Assembly: GCA_014841835.1 (NCBI GenBank)
Contig: JACYUQ010000004.1
Location: 806,001-870,000, forward strand
From: Oxalobacteraceae sp. CFBP 13730
Lineage (GTDB): Bacteria; Pseudomonadota; Gammaproteobacteria; Burkholderiales; Burkholderiaceae_D
Direction of reading: 5' to 3'
Length of the DNA stretch: 64,000 bases
Shown: piece after piece, positions 7,526 through 15,892 of the stretch
Layout: every line of letters starts with the position of its first letter
How positions within the stretch are numbered: the first letter of the stretch is position 1
The notes under the pieces: generated by a model
What the model saw: only the letters and a program-made list of their open reading frames with translations
The model's database searches: none
Told to the model about the DNA's origin: nothing
Program-made: the position numbers and the translations under genes

Positions 7526-9922
7526 ATGTCCAATTTCATCGTCAAGAAAGTCGCCGTGCTGGGCGCCGGCGTGATGGGCGCGCAAATCGCCGCCCACTGC
7601 GTGAACGCCAAGGTGCCAGTCGTGCTGTTCGACCTGCCGGCCAAGGAAGGCCCGAAGAACGGCATCGTCCTGCGCGCCATCGAGAACCTGAAAAAGCTCT
7701 CGCCAGCCCCGCTGGGCAACAAGGATGACGCGGCCCTGATCGAAGTGGCCAACTACGAAGACAACCTCGACGTGCTGGCCGGTTGCGACCTGATCATCGA
7801 AGCCATCGCCGAGCGCATGGACTGGAAACACGACCTGTACGCCAAGGTCGCGCCGCACATCGCGCCGAACGCGATCTTCGCGTCGAACACCTCGGGCCTG
7901 TCGATCAACAAGCTGGCCGAAGGCTTCGACTCGGAGCTCAAGGCCCGTTTTTGCGGCGTGCACTTCTTCAACCCGCCGCGCTACATGCACCTGGTCGAAC
8001 TGATCCCGACCACGGACACCCGTCCTGACATCCTGGACCAGCTCGAGACGTTCCTGACCTCGACCCTGGGCAAGGGCGTCGTGCGCGCGAAAGACACCCC
8101 GAACTTCATCGCCAACCGTGTCGGCATCTTCGGCATGCTGGCCACGATCGTCGAAGCCGAGAAATTCGGTCTGTCGGTGGACGTGGTCGACGACCTGACC
8201 GGCGCCAAGCTGGGCCGCGCCAAGTCGGGCACTTTCCGCACTGCGGACGTGGTCGGCCTGGACACGATGGGCCATGTGATCAAGACGATGCAGGACAACC
8301 TGAAGGACGACCCGTTCTTCAGCGTCTACAAGACGCCGGACATCCTGGCCAAGCTGATCGAAAAAGGCGCGCTGGGCCAGAAATCCGGCGCCGGTTTCTA
8401 CAAGAAGGTCGGCAAGGAGATCCAGCGCCTGGACTTCGCCACGGGTGAGTACGTCGCCGGTGGTGCCAAGGCAGCCGACATCGTTGGCCGCATCCTGAAA
8501 GAGAAAGACCCGGTCAAGAAGTTCAAGGCCATGCGTGAATCGACCAATCCACAGGCGCAGTTCCTGTGGGCGATCTTCCGCGACGCGTTCCACTACATCG
8601 CCTTCCACCTCGAATCGATCGCCGACAACGCGCGCGACATCGACTTCGCGATGCGCTGGGGCTTCGGCTGGAGCGTCGGCCCGTTCGAAACGTGGCAGGG
8701 CGCCGGCTGGACGCAGATTGCGCAGTGGGTCAAGGAAGACATCGACGCCGGCAAGGCGCTGTCGACTGCGCCGCTGCCAGCCTGGGTCTTCGAAGGCAGT
8801 GTTGCCGAGAAGGGCGTGCACACGCCTGAAGGTTCGTACTCGGTTGCCAAGAGCGGCTATGTGCCGCTGTCGGACCTGCCTGTGTACAAGCGCCAGCAGT
8901 TCCGCGCACCGGTCGTGGGCCTGGGCGGTGCCGATCCGAAGACTGCTGGCACCACCGTGTTCGAAGACGAATCCGTGCGCCTGTGGCACTCGGACGACGA
9001 CGTCCTGGTCGTCTCGCTCAAGACCAAGATGCACGTCATCGGCGATGGCGTCATCAAGGGCCTGCAGCGCGCTTTGAGAGAAGCCGAAACCGGCTTCAAG
9101 GGCATCGTGATCTGGAACACCGACGCAGCCGAAGGCGGCGCGTTCTCGGCCGGCGCCGACCTGCAATCGGCCCTGCCAGCCTTCATGGCCGGCGGCGCGA
9201 AGGCGATGGAGCCGATCGTGCGCGAGCTGCAGGACACCTTCATGGCGCTCAAGTATTCGAACGTGCCGGTCGTCGCCGCAGTGGCGGGCCTGGCGCTGGG
9301 CGGCGGCTGCGAGCTGGCGCTGCATGCCAGCAAGCGTGTCGCGTCGATCGAGTCGTACATCGGCCTGGTCGAAGTGGGCGTGGGCCTGGTGCCTGCCGGC
9401 GGCGGTCTGAAGGAAGCAGCGCTGCGCGCGGCAACCGAAGCCAAGGGCAACGACATCCTGCAATTCCTGAAGAACGGTTTCATGAACGCGGCCACCGCGC
9501 AAGTGTCGAAGTCGGCACTGGAAGCCAAGGCCATGGGTTACCTGAAAGAAGACGACGTGATTGTCTTCAACGCCTACGAACTGCTGCACGTGGCGAAAAC
9601 CACGGCGCGCGCCATGGCCGACGCTGGCTACCGCGCACCGGCGCGCCGCACGTTCCCGGTCACCGGCCGTTACGGCTGGGGCACGATCCGCGGCCAGATG
9701 GTCAATATGCGCGACGGCGGCTTCATCTCGGCCTATGACTACCAACTGGGCGACACCATCGCCGAGATCGTCACTGGCGGCGACATCGACCAGGGCAGTG
9801 TGGTCAGCGAGCAGTGGATCCTCGACCTGGAGCGCAAGGCCTTCGTGGCGCTGCTGAACAATCCGAAAACGCAGGAACGCATCATGGGCATGATGCAGAC
9901 CGGCAAGCCAGTGCGCAACTAA
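7526..9922 (+). CDS. 3-hydroxyacyl-CoA dehydrogenase/enoyl-CoA hydratase, FadN-type
   Basis: This 798-residue bifunctional enzyme covers the hydration and second oxidation steps of beta-oxidation. The domain order is dehydrogenase first: the NAD-binding 'VAVLGAGVMGAQIAAHC' begins near residue 8, followed by the 3HCDH C-terminal domains to about residue 430. The crotonase domain comes last (about residues 490-720) with 'GGAFSAGADL', 'LALGGGCELALHA' and 'GLVEVGVGLVPAGGG', so both catalytic Glu positions are kept. This order is that of Bacillus FadN, not E. coli FadB. It is preceded by AAGGA and followed 24 bases later by the thiolase gene. Confidence 0.93.
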   Translation: MSNFIVKKVAVLGAGVMGAQIAAHCVNAKVPVVLFDLPAKEGPKNGIVLRAIENLKKLSPAPLGNKDDAALIEVANYEDNLDVLAGCDLIIEAIAERMDWKHDLYAKVAPHIAPNAIFASNTSGLSINKLAEGFDSELKARFCGVHFFNPPRYMHLVELIPTTDTRPDILDQLETFLTSTLGKGVVRAKDTPNFIANRVGIFGMLATIVEAEKFGLSVDVVDDLTGAKLGRAKSGTFRTADVVGLDTMGHVIKTMQDNLKDDPFFSVYKTPDILAKLIEKGALGQKSGAGFYKKVGKEIQRLDFATGEYVAGGAKAADIVGRILKEKDPVKKFKAMRESTNPQAQFLWAIFRDAFHYIAFHLESIADNARDIDFAMRWGFGWSVGPFETWQGAGWTQIAQWVKEDIDAGKALSTAPLPAWVFEGSVAEKGVHTPEGSYSVAKSGYVPLSDLPVYKRQQFRAPVVGLGGADPKTAGTTVFEDESVRLWHSDDDVLVVSLKTKMHVIGDGVIKGLQRALREAETGFKGIVIWNTDAAEGGAFSAGADLQSALPAFMAGGAKAMEPIVRELQDTFMALKYSNVPVVAAVAGLALGGGCELALHASKRVASIESYIGLVEVGVGLVPAGGGLKEAALRAATEAKGNDILQFLKNGFMNAATAQVSKSALEAKAMGYLKEDDVIVFNAYELLHVAKTTARAMADAGYRAPARRTFPVTGRYGWGTIRGQMVNMRDGGFISAYDYQLGDTIAEIVTGGDIDQGSVVSEQWILDLERKAFVALLNNPKTQERIMGMMQTGKPVRN

Positions 9923-9946
9923 GCGTCGACAGAACAGGACACTGAC

Positions 9947-11143
9947 ATGAGCAAACAACTTCAAGACGCATACATCGTCGCAGCGACCCGCACCCCGATC
10001 GGCAAGGCGCCGCGCGGCATGTTCAACAAGACCCGCCCGGACGACCTGCTGGTGCACGCGATCCGCGGCGCCATGGCGGCCGTGCCGAACCTGGACCCGG
10101 CGTTGATCATCGATGCGATCATCGGCTGCTCGTTCCCGGAGGCCGAGCAGGGCTTCAACATCGCCCGTAACTCGGTGGTGCTGGCCGGCCTGCCGAACAC
10201 CGTGGGCGGCGTAACGGTCAACCGTTACTGCGCCTCGGGCATCACCGCACTGGCGATGGCTGCTGACCGCATCCGCGTGGGCGAAGCCGACGTGATGATC
10301 GCCGGCGGCGTCGAATCGATGTCGATGGTGCCGATGATGGGCCATCACCCGTCGATCAATATGGACACGTTCAAGGACGAGAACGTGGGCCTGGCCTACG
10401 GCATGGGCCTGACGGCCGAGAATGTCGCTAACCAGTGGAAGATCTCGCGCGAAGACCAGGATGCCTTCGGCCTGGAATCGCACCGCCGCGCGATCGCTGC
10501 GCAGCAGGCCGGCCACTTCAAGGACGAGATCACGCCGGTCGAGGTCATCACCCGCACGCCGAACCTGGCCACGGGCCAGATCGACGTCAAGACCCGCACC
10601 GTGGACACCGACGAAGGCCCACGCGCCGACGCCAGCATGGAAAGCATGGGCAAACTCAAGCCCGTGTTCGCCGCCAAGGGCTCGGTCACCGCCGCCACGT
10701 CGTCGCAGATGTCGGATGGCGCCGGCGCCCTGATCGTCGTCAGCGAAAAAATCCTGCGCGAGCACAACCTGACGCCGCTGGCCAAGTTTTCGTCGTTCGC
10801 CGTGCGCGGCGTGCCGCCGGAAATCATGGGCATCGGTCCGAAGTTCGCGATTCCTGCCGCGCTGGCTGCCGCCGGCATCACGCAGGACCAGCTGGACTGG
10901 ATCGAGCTGAACGAAGCCTTCGCCGCGCAGGCGCTGGCCGTGATCCGCGATCTGGGTCTGGACACCAGCAAGGTCAACCCGCTGGGTGGCGCGATTGCTC
11001 TGGGCCACCCGCTGGGCGCAACCGGCGCCATCCGCGCTGCGACCGTCGTGCACGCGCTGCGTCGCAATAACCTGAAGTACGGCATGGTGACGATGTGCGT
11101 CGGCGCCGGCATGGGCGCTGCGGGCATTATCGAACGCGTCTAA
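9947..11143 (+). CDS. fadA: Acetyl-CoA C-acyltransferase (3-ketoacyl-CoA thiolase)
   Basis: This 398-residue thiolase cleaves 3-ketoacyl-CoA with CoA, the final step of beta-oxidation. All catalytic residues are visible: the nucleophile C95 in 'VNRYCASGITALAMAA', H354 in 'GHPLGATGA' and C384 in 'CVGAGMGAAG'. Its length is normal for the family. It is preceded by AGGACACTGAC and by the fused dehydrogenase/hydratase gene, its probable functional partner. The symbol follows function; orthology to a specific fadA/fadI type was not tested. Confidence 0.92.
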   Translation: MSKQLQDAYIVAATRTPIGKAPRGMFNKTRPDDLLVHAIRGAMAAVPNLDPALIIDAIIGCSFPEAEQGFNIARNSVVLAGLPNTVGGVTVNRYCASGITALAMAADRIRVGEADVMIAGGVESMSMVPMMGHHPSINMDTFKDENVGLAYGMGLTAENVANQWKISREDQDAFGLESHRRAIAAQQAGHFKDEITPVEVITRTPNLATGQIDVKTRTVDTDEGPRADASMESMGKLKPVFAAKGSVTAATSSQMSDGAGALIVVSEKILREHNLTPLAKFSSFAVRGVPPEIMGIGPKFAIPAALAAAGITQDQLDWIELNEAFAAQALAVIRDLGLDTSKVNPLGGAIALGHPLGATGAIRAATVVHALRRNNLKYGMVTMCVGAGMGAAGIIERV

Positions 11144-11163
11144 GCCAGCCAGTACGATCACCG

Positions 11164-11218
11164 CGTGGGCGGGAGACCGGGCCACCCTCTCGTAGGGTGG
11201 GCGGGTCTCCCGCCCACG
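11164..11218. repeat. Nested palindromic repeat (REP-like)
   Basis: The outer arms CGTGGGCGGGAGACC (11164-11178) and GGTCTCCCGCCCACG (11204-11218) are perfectly complementary. Inside them a second hairpin pairs CCACCCT (11182-11188) with AGGGTGG (11194-11200) around a five-base loop. It contains the widespread 'GTAGGGTGGGC' motif. It lies between the thiolase and crotonase genes and could fold into one long structured RNA. Confidence 0.8.
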
Positions 11219-11256
11219 TGTCCAACCAGCCCAAGAACAGACGGGAGACAACCACC

Positions 11257-12030
11257 ATGACCATCCTCACCACGACCGCCGACGGCATCCTCACGCTCAC
11301 CTTCAACCGCCTCGAACGCAAGAACGCGATCACCGGCGCGATGTACCAGACGATGGCCGACGCCTTGCGCGCCGCCGAGCAGGACACGACGGTCCGCGCC
11401 ATCCTGATCACCGGCCAGCCCGAGATTTTTACCGCCGGCAATGACCTCGACGATTTCCTGAACAACACCGGCGAAGGCGCCATGACGCCGGAGCGTCCGG
11501 TATTCCAGTTCATGCTGGCGCTGGAAGGCTGCACCAAGCCGGTGGTCGCGGCCGTGGCCGGCGCCGCTGTCGGCATCGGCACCACGCTCCTGATGCATTG
11601 CGACCTGGTCTACGCGGCCGACAACGCCAAATTCTCGATGCCGTTCTCGCAGCTGGGTCTGTGTCCTGAATTTGCCTCGTCGCTGCTGGTCGCGCAGTCG
11701 GCCGGCTACACGCGCGCCGCCGAAAAGCTGATGCTGGGCGAGCCATTCCTGGCCCAGGAAGCGCTGGAGATGGGCATCGTCGCGCGCGTGCTGCCAGCGG
11801 CCGAGCTGCTCGCATTCGCACACGCGCAGGCGGCAAAACTGGTCAAGCTGCCCCCAGCTTCGATCCGCACCACCAAGGCGCTGATGCGCCGCGCGCGCAC
11901 CGCGCACGTCCGGGACACCATCGCGGCTGAAAACGAACAGTTCAGCGCGATGCTGGGCGGCGCCGAAGCGAAGGAAGCCTTCACGGCATTCTTCGAGAAG
12001 CGCAAGCCGGATTTCAGCAAGTTCGACTAA
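11257..12030 (+). CDS. Enoyl-CoA hydratase/isomerase family protein, probably a delta3,delta2-enoyl-CoA isomerase
   Basis: This is a 257-residue crotonase-fold protein. The oxyanion-hole segments 'FTAGNDLDDF' and 'AGAAVGIGTTLLMHCDL' are present. The Glu of classical hydratases in 'GGGCEL' is replaced by Thr ('GIGTTLL') and the second hydratase Glu is Phe. A Glu (E138) instead appears in 'LGLCPEFASS', the position used by ECI2/Eci1-type enoyl-CoA isomerases. An isomerase feeding unsaturated fatty acids into this operon is therefore more likely than a hydratase. The ATG at 11257 follows GGGAGACAACCACC; longer in-frame upstream sequence is repeat DNA. Confidence 0.85.
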   Translation: MTILTTTADGILTLTFNRLERKNAITGAMYQTMADALRAAEQDTTVRAILITGQPEIFTAGNDLDDFLNNTGEGAMTPERPVFQFMLALEGCTKPVVAAVAGAAVGIGTTLLMHCDLVYAADNAKFSMPFSQLGLCPEFASSLLVAQSAGYTRAAEKLMLGEPFLAQEALEMGIVARVLPAAELLAFAHAQAAKLVKLPPASIRTTKALMRRARTAHVRDTIAAENEQFSAMLGGAEAKEAFTAFFEKRKPDFSKFD

Positions 12031-12049
12031 TCGATTAGTCAATTAGCCA

Positions 12050-12090
12050 GCGAACGGGCGGCACCGGGGCGCACCCCCACGGCCGTTCGC
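12050..12090 (+). terminator. Hairpin after the beta-oxidation operon
   Basis: GCGAACGG (12050-12057) pairs with CCGTTCGC (12083-12090) around a GC-rich loop, 20 bases after the last gene of the operon. There is no T tract, so it may be an RNA end-protecting structure rather than an intrinsic terminator. A second inverted repeat, GCCCGCC/GGCGGGC, lies at 12112-12145. Confidence 0.4.
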
Positions 12091-12168
12091 CGTTATCATG
12101 TGCTGAACCGGGCCCGCCACCGATGACGATGTCGATGCGGCGGGCGCTTGCTACAAAAAAAGGGTGAT

Positions 12169-12405
12169 ATGAGAACGACGGAAAATACTGCGGTCGCTGA
12201 GTTGGCGTTTGAACTTGGTAAGGTAACGCGCAGGGCAATCGATGGCAGTTATGGCAAGGCCGATCCGGTCGAATTGTCGCGGGTGGCCAATGCGCTGCTC
12301 GAAGCAGGCCAGGAAAAAATCCTGAATGATGTGCTGCTGGTGTTTGTGGCCGGCTTCGAAGAGGGCGACCCGCCGGAACGACGGGCCGATCCCGAAAACC
12401 GTTGA
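12169..12405 (+). CDS. Hypothetical small acidic protein
   Basis: This is a 78-residue soluble protein with no recognised family. It is predominantly helical by composition ('[17 protein letters not shown]', '[19 protein letters not shown]') and ends in a charged tail. AAAAAGGG lies six to eight bases before the ATG. It stands alone between the beta-oxidation operon and a convergent porin operon (17-base gap). Confidence 0.6.
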   Translation: MRTTENTAVAELAFELGKVTRRAIDGSYGKADPVELSRVANALLEAGQEKILNDVLLVFVAGFEEGDPPERRADPENR

Positions 12406-12421
12406 TACGCTGAGGGTGCCG

Positions 12422-12868
12422 TCAGGGCACGATCAGCACCGCGCGCACGCTGGAATCCAGTGCCGTACGCTCGACATAGCCGATCATCCCCGGATTCTCG
12501 GCAATCATCCTGCGCATGGCGGCATTGCCATCGACCTCGGCTGGTGGCTGGCCCCGGCCAGTGAAAATCAGTCTGGCCCAGTGGGCCTTCACCAGCGCCG
12601 GGGTGCGGTGCGTGACTTTGCTGTAGAACTCGTTACGTAGCGGCGAGCCCAGATCCTGGTCGATGGGGACCACTTCATTGCCGTTCGGGAAGCGATTGGT
12701 CTGGAACAGGAAGATCTCGGCGACCTGATCGGCACTGAGCATGCTGATGTTGCTGCGCGCCGAGACGATCACGGCCAGTTCTGCTGCCGGGGCAGCGTTG
12801 GGCGCCAGCGCAAGGGCAGGGCCCAGGCACAGGGCCAGCAACAGTGTGGGAAGCGAGCGGGTCATCAT
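12422..12868 (-). CDS. Small PstS-like periplasmic phosphate-binding-family protein
   Basis: This is a 148-residue secreted protein. A signal peptide ('RSLPTLLLALCLGPALALAP', cleavage near residues 27-31) precedes a short type-2 periplasmic-binding fold. The segments 'EIFLFQTNRFPNGNEVVPIDQ', 'LVKAHWARLIFTGRG' and 'MRRMIAENPGMIGYVERTALD' resemble the C-terminal lobe of PstS-type proteins. It is about half the length of true PstS, so transport alone is doubtful. Tandem ATGs (12868, 12865) begin two bases after the porin stop, so it is translationally coupled to the porin. It is the last gene of an MCP-porin-binding protein operon. Confidence 0.8.
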   Translation of the reverse strand: MMTRSLPTLLLALCLGPALALAPNAAPAAELAVIVSARSNISMLSADQVAEIFLFQTNRFPNGNEVVPIDQDLGSPLRNEFYSKVTHRTPALVKAHWARLIFTGRGQPPAEVDGNAAMRRMIAENPGMIGYVERTALDSSVRAVLIVP

Positions 12869-12870
12869 GT

Positions 12871-14124
12871 TCAGAAAACGACGTCCATGCCAAGGCTGAT
12901 GACGTTGAACGCCTGGCCGGAACGGAACCCAGGCTGGACGTTGATCAGGGTGCCGATCGAGCCGCCGCGCGGCTTGACGCGGTCGAACTGCCCCTTGAGG
13001 GCAATGTTCGGCGCGACGTCCCAACGCACGCCAACGCTGGCCGTGTCCTGCACGCCGATCTGGCGCAGCTGGTCGTTCAATGCATTGTTCAAGAAGCCCG
13101 CCACTGCCGCCGCTTCGCGCGGCAAGCCGTTCAGCGGCAGCCCGGCCGTTTGTGTGGCGAGGTTGGCGACCAGGCGCGAATAGGTGACATAGGGCGCCAC
13201 ATTGCCGAAGCGCCGGCCGGCCGACAGATACGAGGCGGTCTGGTCGCCCAGGAGCGAGCCGGTGTTGATGCGCCCGCTCTCGCCGGTGATGAACCAGTCG
13301 CCCGGATCGTAGTTGAAGCCGGCGCTGAACACGCGCACATGGCGCTTGGCGATATCGTAGCGGTCTGCCAGCGCCTCGCCAGGCGGGCCGAAGGCGCGCA
13401 AGCCGTCGAACAGCGCTTCTGCACCCGGCACCACCAGCAGCGCCTGGGCCGCCGTGAAGCGCACGGTCAGTGCCCCGGCGGTCGCGCTCTCGGTCAGACC
13501 GACGATGTTGCGGGCCTTGCCGGTGAGGTCCTTGTTCAGGCGCGCGGCCGCATGGCCGAGCGACAGTGTGGTCTCGTGCTTGACCTGCCCGGTATGCCAG
13601 CGGTACGAGGCGTCGACACCGTCGCTGTAGGAAATCGGTATCAGGCTGTACAGTTCGACGGGGGCGCGCATCCAGGGCAGGGCGTAGCCCACCTTGCGAT
13701 AGTCGGCGGCCAGGAACAGCGGCAGCGCAATGCGCCCGGCGCGCAGCGACAGCTCCGGCGTGGCCTGGAACTTCACATTGGCCCAGGTAAGGTAGGTCTT
13801 GTACGAATTCTCGATGCTTTTTTCCTGCGTCGCCTGCACCACCGCCGACCAGCGCTTGTCGAACCGCACATCGAGCTGTGCACCGGCGCGGCTATCGACG
13901 TCGAACGCCCACGCTTTGGAGTAGCCCGCCTGGCCAGGCGAGTTGGGGTTGACCGTGTAGTCGCCCTGGTCCTGCGTGGCATGGACGGCGGCGACGGTGC
14001 CGAACCCGGTCACCTTCCACGTTGCCTGCGCGCGCGCATCGCCCTGCGGCCAGGCGAATAGGCCCAGCAGCAGCGCGACGGGGGCGACGCCACGCGCCGC
14101 CGGGGTAGTCAACATGAATGGCAT
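12871..14124 (-). CDS. Outer-membrane porin-like protein
   Basis: This is a 417-residue predicted beta-barrel. An N-terminal signal peptide ends near 'GDARAQA'. The mature part is built of alternating amphipathic strands ('TWKVTGFGTVAAVHATQ', 'ELSLRAGRIALPLFLAADY', 'PYVTYSRLVANLA') and ends in a terminal Phe ('LGMDVVF'), the usual signal for BAM-dependent insertion. It resembles the porin/'DcaP-like' proteins seen next to short PstS-like genes in related bacteria; the solute is unknown. It lies 21 bases after the chemoreceptor gene and two bases before the binding-protein gene. Confidence 0.8.
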   Translation of the reverse strand: MPFMLTTPAARGVAPVALLLGLFAWPQGDARAQATWKVTGFGTVAAVHATQDQGDYTVNPNSPGQAGYSKAWAFDVDSRAGAQLDVRFDKRWSAVVQATQEKSIENSYKTYLTWANVKFQATPELSLRAGRIALPLFLAADYRKVGYALPWMRAPVELYSLIPISYSDGVDASYRWHTGQVKHETTLSLGHAAARLNKDLTGKARNIVGLTESATAGALTVRFTAAQALLVVPGAEALFDGLRAFGPPGEALADRYDIAKRHVRVFSAGFNYDPGDWFITGESGRINTGSLLGDQTASYLSAGRRFGNVAPYVTYSRLVANLATQTAGLPLNGLPREAAAVAGFLNNALNDQLRQIGVQDTASVGVRWDVAPNIALKGQFDRVKPRGGSIGTLINVQPGFRSGQAFNVISLGMDVVF

Positions 14125-14145
14125 GACGTCGTCATTGTAGTGCGC

Positions 14146-15585
14146 TCAGGATAGTCCCATCTGCGCCGTGCCTGGCGTGTCGAGCCGGAAGATGCGCACG
14201 ATCTGCGCCAGACCGTGGGCCCGCTGCTGCAGCGAATCGGCCGCGGCGGCGGTCTTGCTGACCATTTGGGCATTGTGCTGCAACGACCTGTCCATGGCGC
14301 CGATGGCGTCGGCCACTGCTTCCACACGCACGGCCTGATCGTCGCCAGCCGCGCTGATCCGGCCGACCATGCCGGTCACGTCGGTCACGCTTTGCACGAT
14401 GTTGTCCATCGTGCGTCCGGCTTCCTGGGCCAGCGCGCTGCCGGCGCTGACCTGGCGCACCGACTCCTCGATCAGGCCCTTGATTTCGCGGGCGGCCGCG
14501 CCCGAGCGCTGGGCCAGTTGCCGCACTTCGGCAGCGACGACCGCGAAACCGCGTCCCTGTTCGCCGGCACGGGCGGCTTCCACCGCAGCATTGAGGGCCA
14601 GGATATTGGTCTGGAACGCGATGCCGTCGATGACGGCGGTGATCTCGGCGATCTGGCGCGACGACGTGTCGATCAGGCCCATGCGCTCGACGACCGCGCC
14701 GACCTGGCGCCCGCCGACGACGGCAATCCCGGATGCCTGCGTCGCCAGCGCATTGGCTTGCCGGGCGTGCCCGGCATTGGCGCGGATGATGTCGCCCAGT
14801 TCGTCGATGGAGGCGGCGGCGCGGCCAAAGGCCTCGGTCTGGTCCCGCGAGTGTTCGAACAGCAGCGCGCTGCCTTCGGCAATGTCGCTGGCCGCGCCGC
14901 GCGTGGTCTCGACCGTGTCGCGCACCTGGCCAATCGCCGTCTGCAGCGTGTGCAGCACATCGCGCAGGGCGCGGCCGCTGCTGCTGGTGACCGGCGCCAG
15001 CGAGCGCAGGTCGATGATCCCGTGCTGGGCCTGCAGCATCGAGACGCTGGCGCGCAGTTCGGCCGAGCGCAGCGCTTCGCGTTGCAGCACCAGCGCGATG
15101 TAGCACAGCACCATCGTTTCGACGATGACATAGCCGGCGTGGATGAAGACGATTGCCAGTCCTGGCCGGGTCAGGCAGATGACGCCGTAGCCGAGCTCTT
15201 GCAGGTAGTTGAAGCTGAAGTGGTGCACGGCGGTCAGACCTGCCGCGAACAGGATCACGCGCCAGTCGCGGTAGCACAGCAGGATCGCCAGCGAGACGAA
15301 GATTCCGAAGTGCAGTTCTTCCCGGCCATTACCTTGATGGATGTGCAGCGCGCACATTGCCATCAGCGCGCCGGCATTGACCAGCCGGCTTGTGAGCGTG
15401 CCGCTGGCCAGGAACGTGACGCCGCTTGCGATGGCAACGATCGGCAGGCCGACCAGCAGCGACCATGTCATGGTGTCATGCATGCCGGTCAATGCCAGGG
15501 AGAAGCCCAGCATTGCCCACAGCACGATGATCAGCAAGCGGTCGGCATGGCGGTAGACAGGCAGCAGGTTGGGTTGGGTGGGCAT
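14146..15585 (-). CDS. Methyl-accepting chemotaxis-type transducer with multi-span membrane sensor
   Basis: This is a 479-residue chemoreceptor. The N-terminal ~190 residues contain about six hydrophobic segments with only short loops, so there is no large periplasmic ligand domain. The C-terminal signalling domain has the conserved hairpin tip '[20 protein letters not shown]' followed by '[18 protein letters not shown]'. The ATG at 15585 ([16 protein letters not shown]) was chosen because upstream in-frame sequence is AT-rich and non-coding in character. It is the first gene of an operon with a porin and a periplasmic binding protein, so ligand sensing may involve those partners. Confidence 0.88.
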   Translation of the reverse strand: MPTQPNLLPVYRHADRLLIIVLWAMLGFSLALTGMHDTMTWSLLVGLPIVAIASGVTFLASGTLTSRLVNAGALMAMCALHIHQGNGREELHFGIFVSLAILLCYRDWRVILFAAGLTAVHHFSFNYLQELGYGVICLTRPGLAIVFIHAGYVIVETMVLCYIALVLQREALRSAELRASVSMLQAQHGIIDLRSLAPVTSSSGRALRDVLHTLQTAIGQVRDTVETTRGAASDIAEGSALLFEHSRDQTEAFGRAAASIDELGDIIRANAGHARQANALATQASGIAVVGGRQVGAVVERMGLIDTSSRQIAEITAVIDGIAFQTNILALNAAVEAARAGEQGRGFAVVAAEVRQLAQRSGAAAREIKGLIEESVRQVSAGSALAQEAGRTMDNIVQSVTDVTGMVGRISAAGDDQAVRVEAVADAIGAMDRSLQHNAQMVSKTAAAADSLQQRAHGLAQIVRIFRLDTPGTAQMGLS

Positions 15586-15892
15586 CAGAGTCTCGCATAG
15601 TGATTTTTCACCATTTAACCTGAAAAATATAGATTCAGAGAAACTGTTGGCGAAGTTCAATATCTTTCCTGATTGAAAAGCGGCCGGATCGAGCGCTTTC
15701 TTGCCATTCTTGTATCTACTGCCAGACCTGAGATCGGTAAATTTGATGAGAAAAGTGAGAAAGTGTGAGTAATTTCCAAACGGAAATTTAGCAGAACCTG
15801 CAGTATTGACATGCCTGACTGCCGCATCGTGCAAATCGGCCAGAAGTTATGGCAATTCGTACAGACATGGCAGCCAGTGTCGCAATCAGGTG
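15586..15892. other. AT-rich intergenic region upstream of the chemoreceptor
   Basis: About 307 bases between two minus-strand genes. It should contain the promoter of the MCP-porin operon. An inverted repeat AATTTCC/GGAAATT (15771-15777, 15782-15788) is the clearest element and could be an operator or terminator stem. I see no convincing flagellar sigma-28 promoter and no extra gene. Confidence 0.4.

Noticed and set aside
7391-11251. A 1286-codon open frame on the minus strand opposite the beta-oxidation genes
   Set aside because: It is the antisense shadow of three well-identified plus-strand genes. The translation is His/Arg/Gln-rich without domain structure, as expected from high-GC codon bias.
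12112-12145. GCCCGCC/GGCGGGC inverted repeat as a terminator
   Set aside because: No T tract, and it lies just before the start of a small gene; could be chance in GC-rich DNA.
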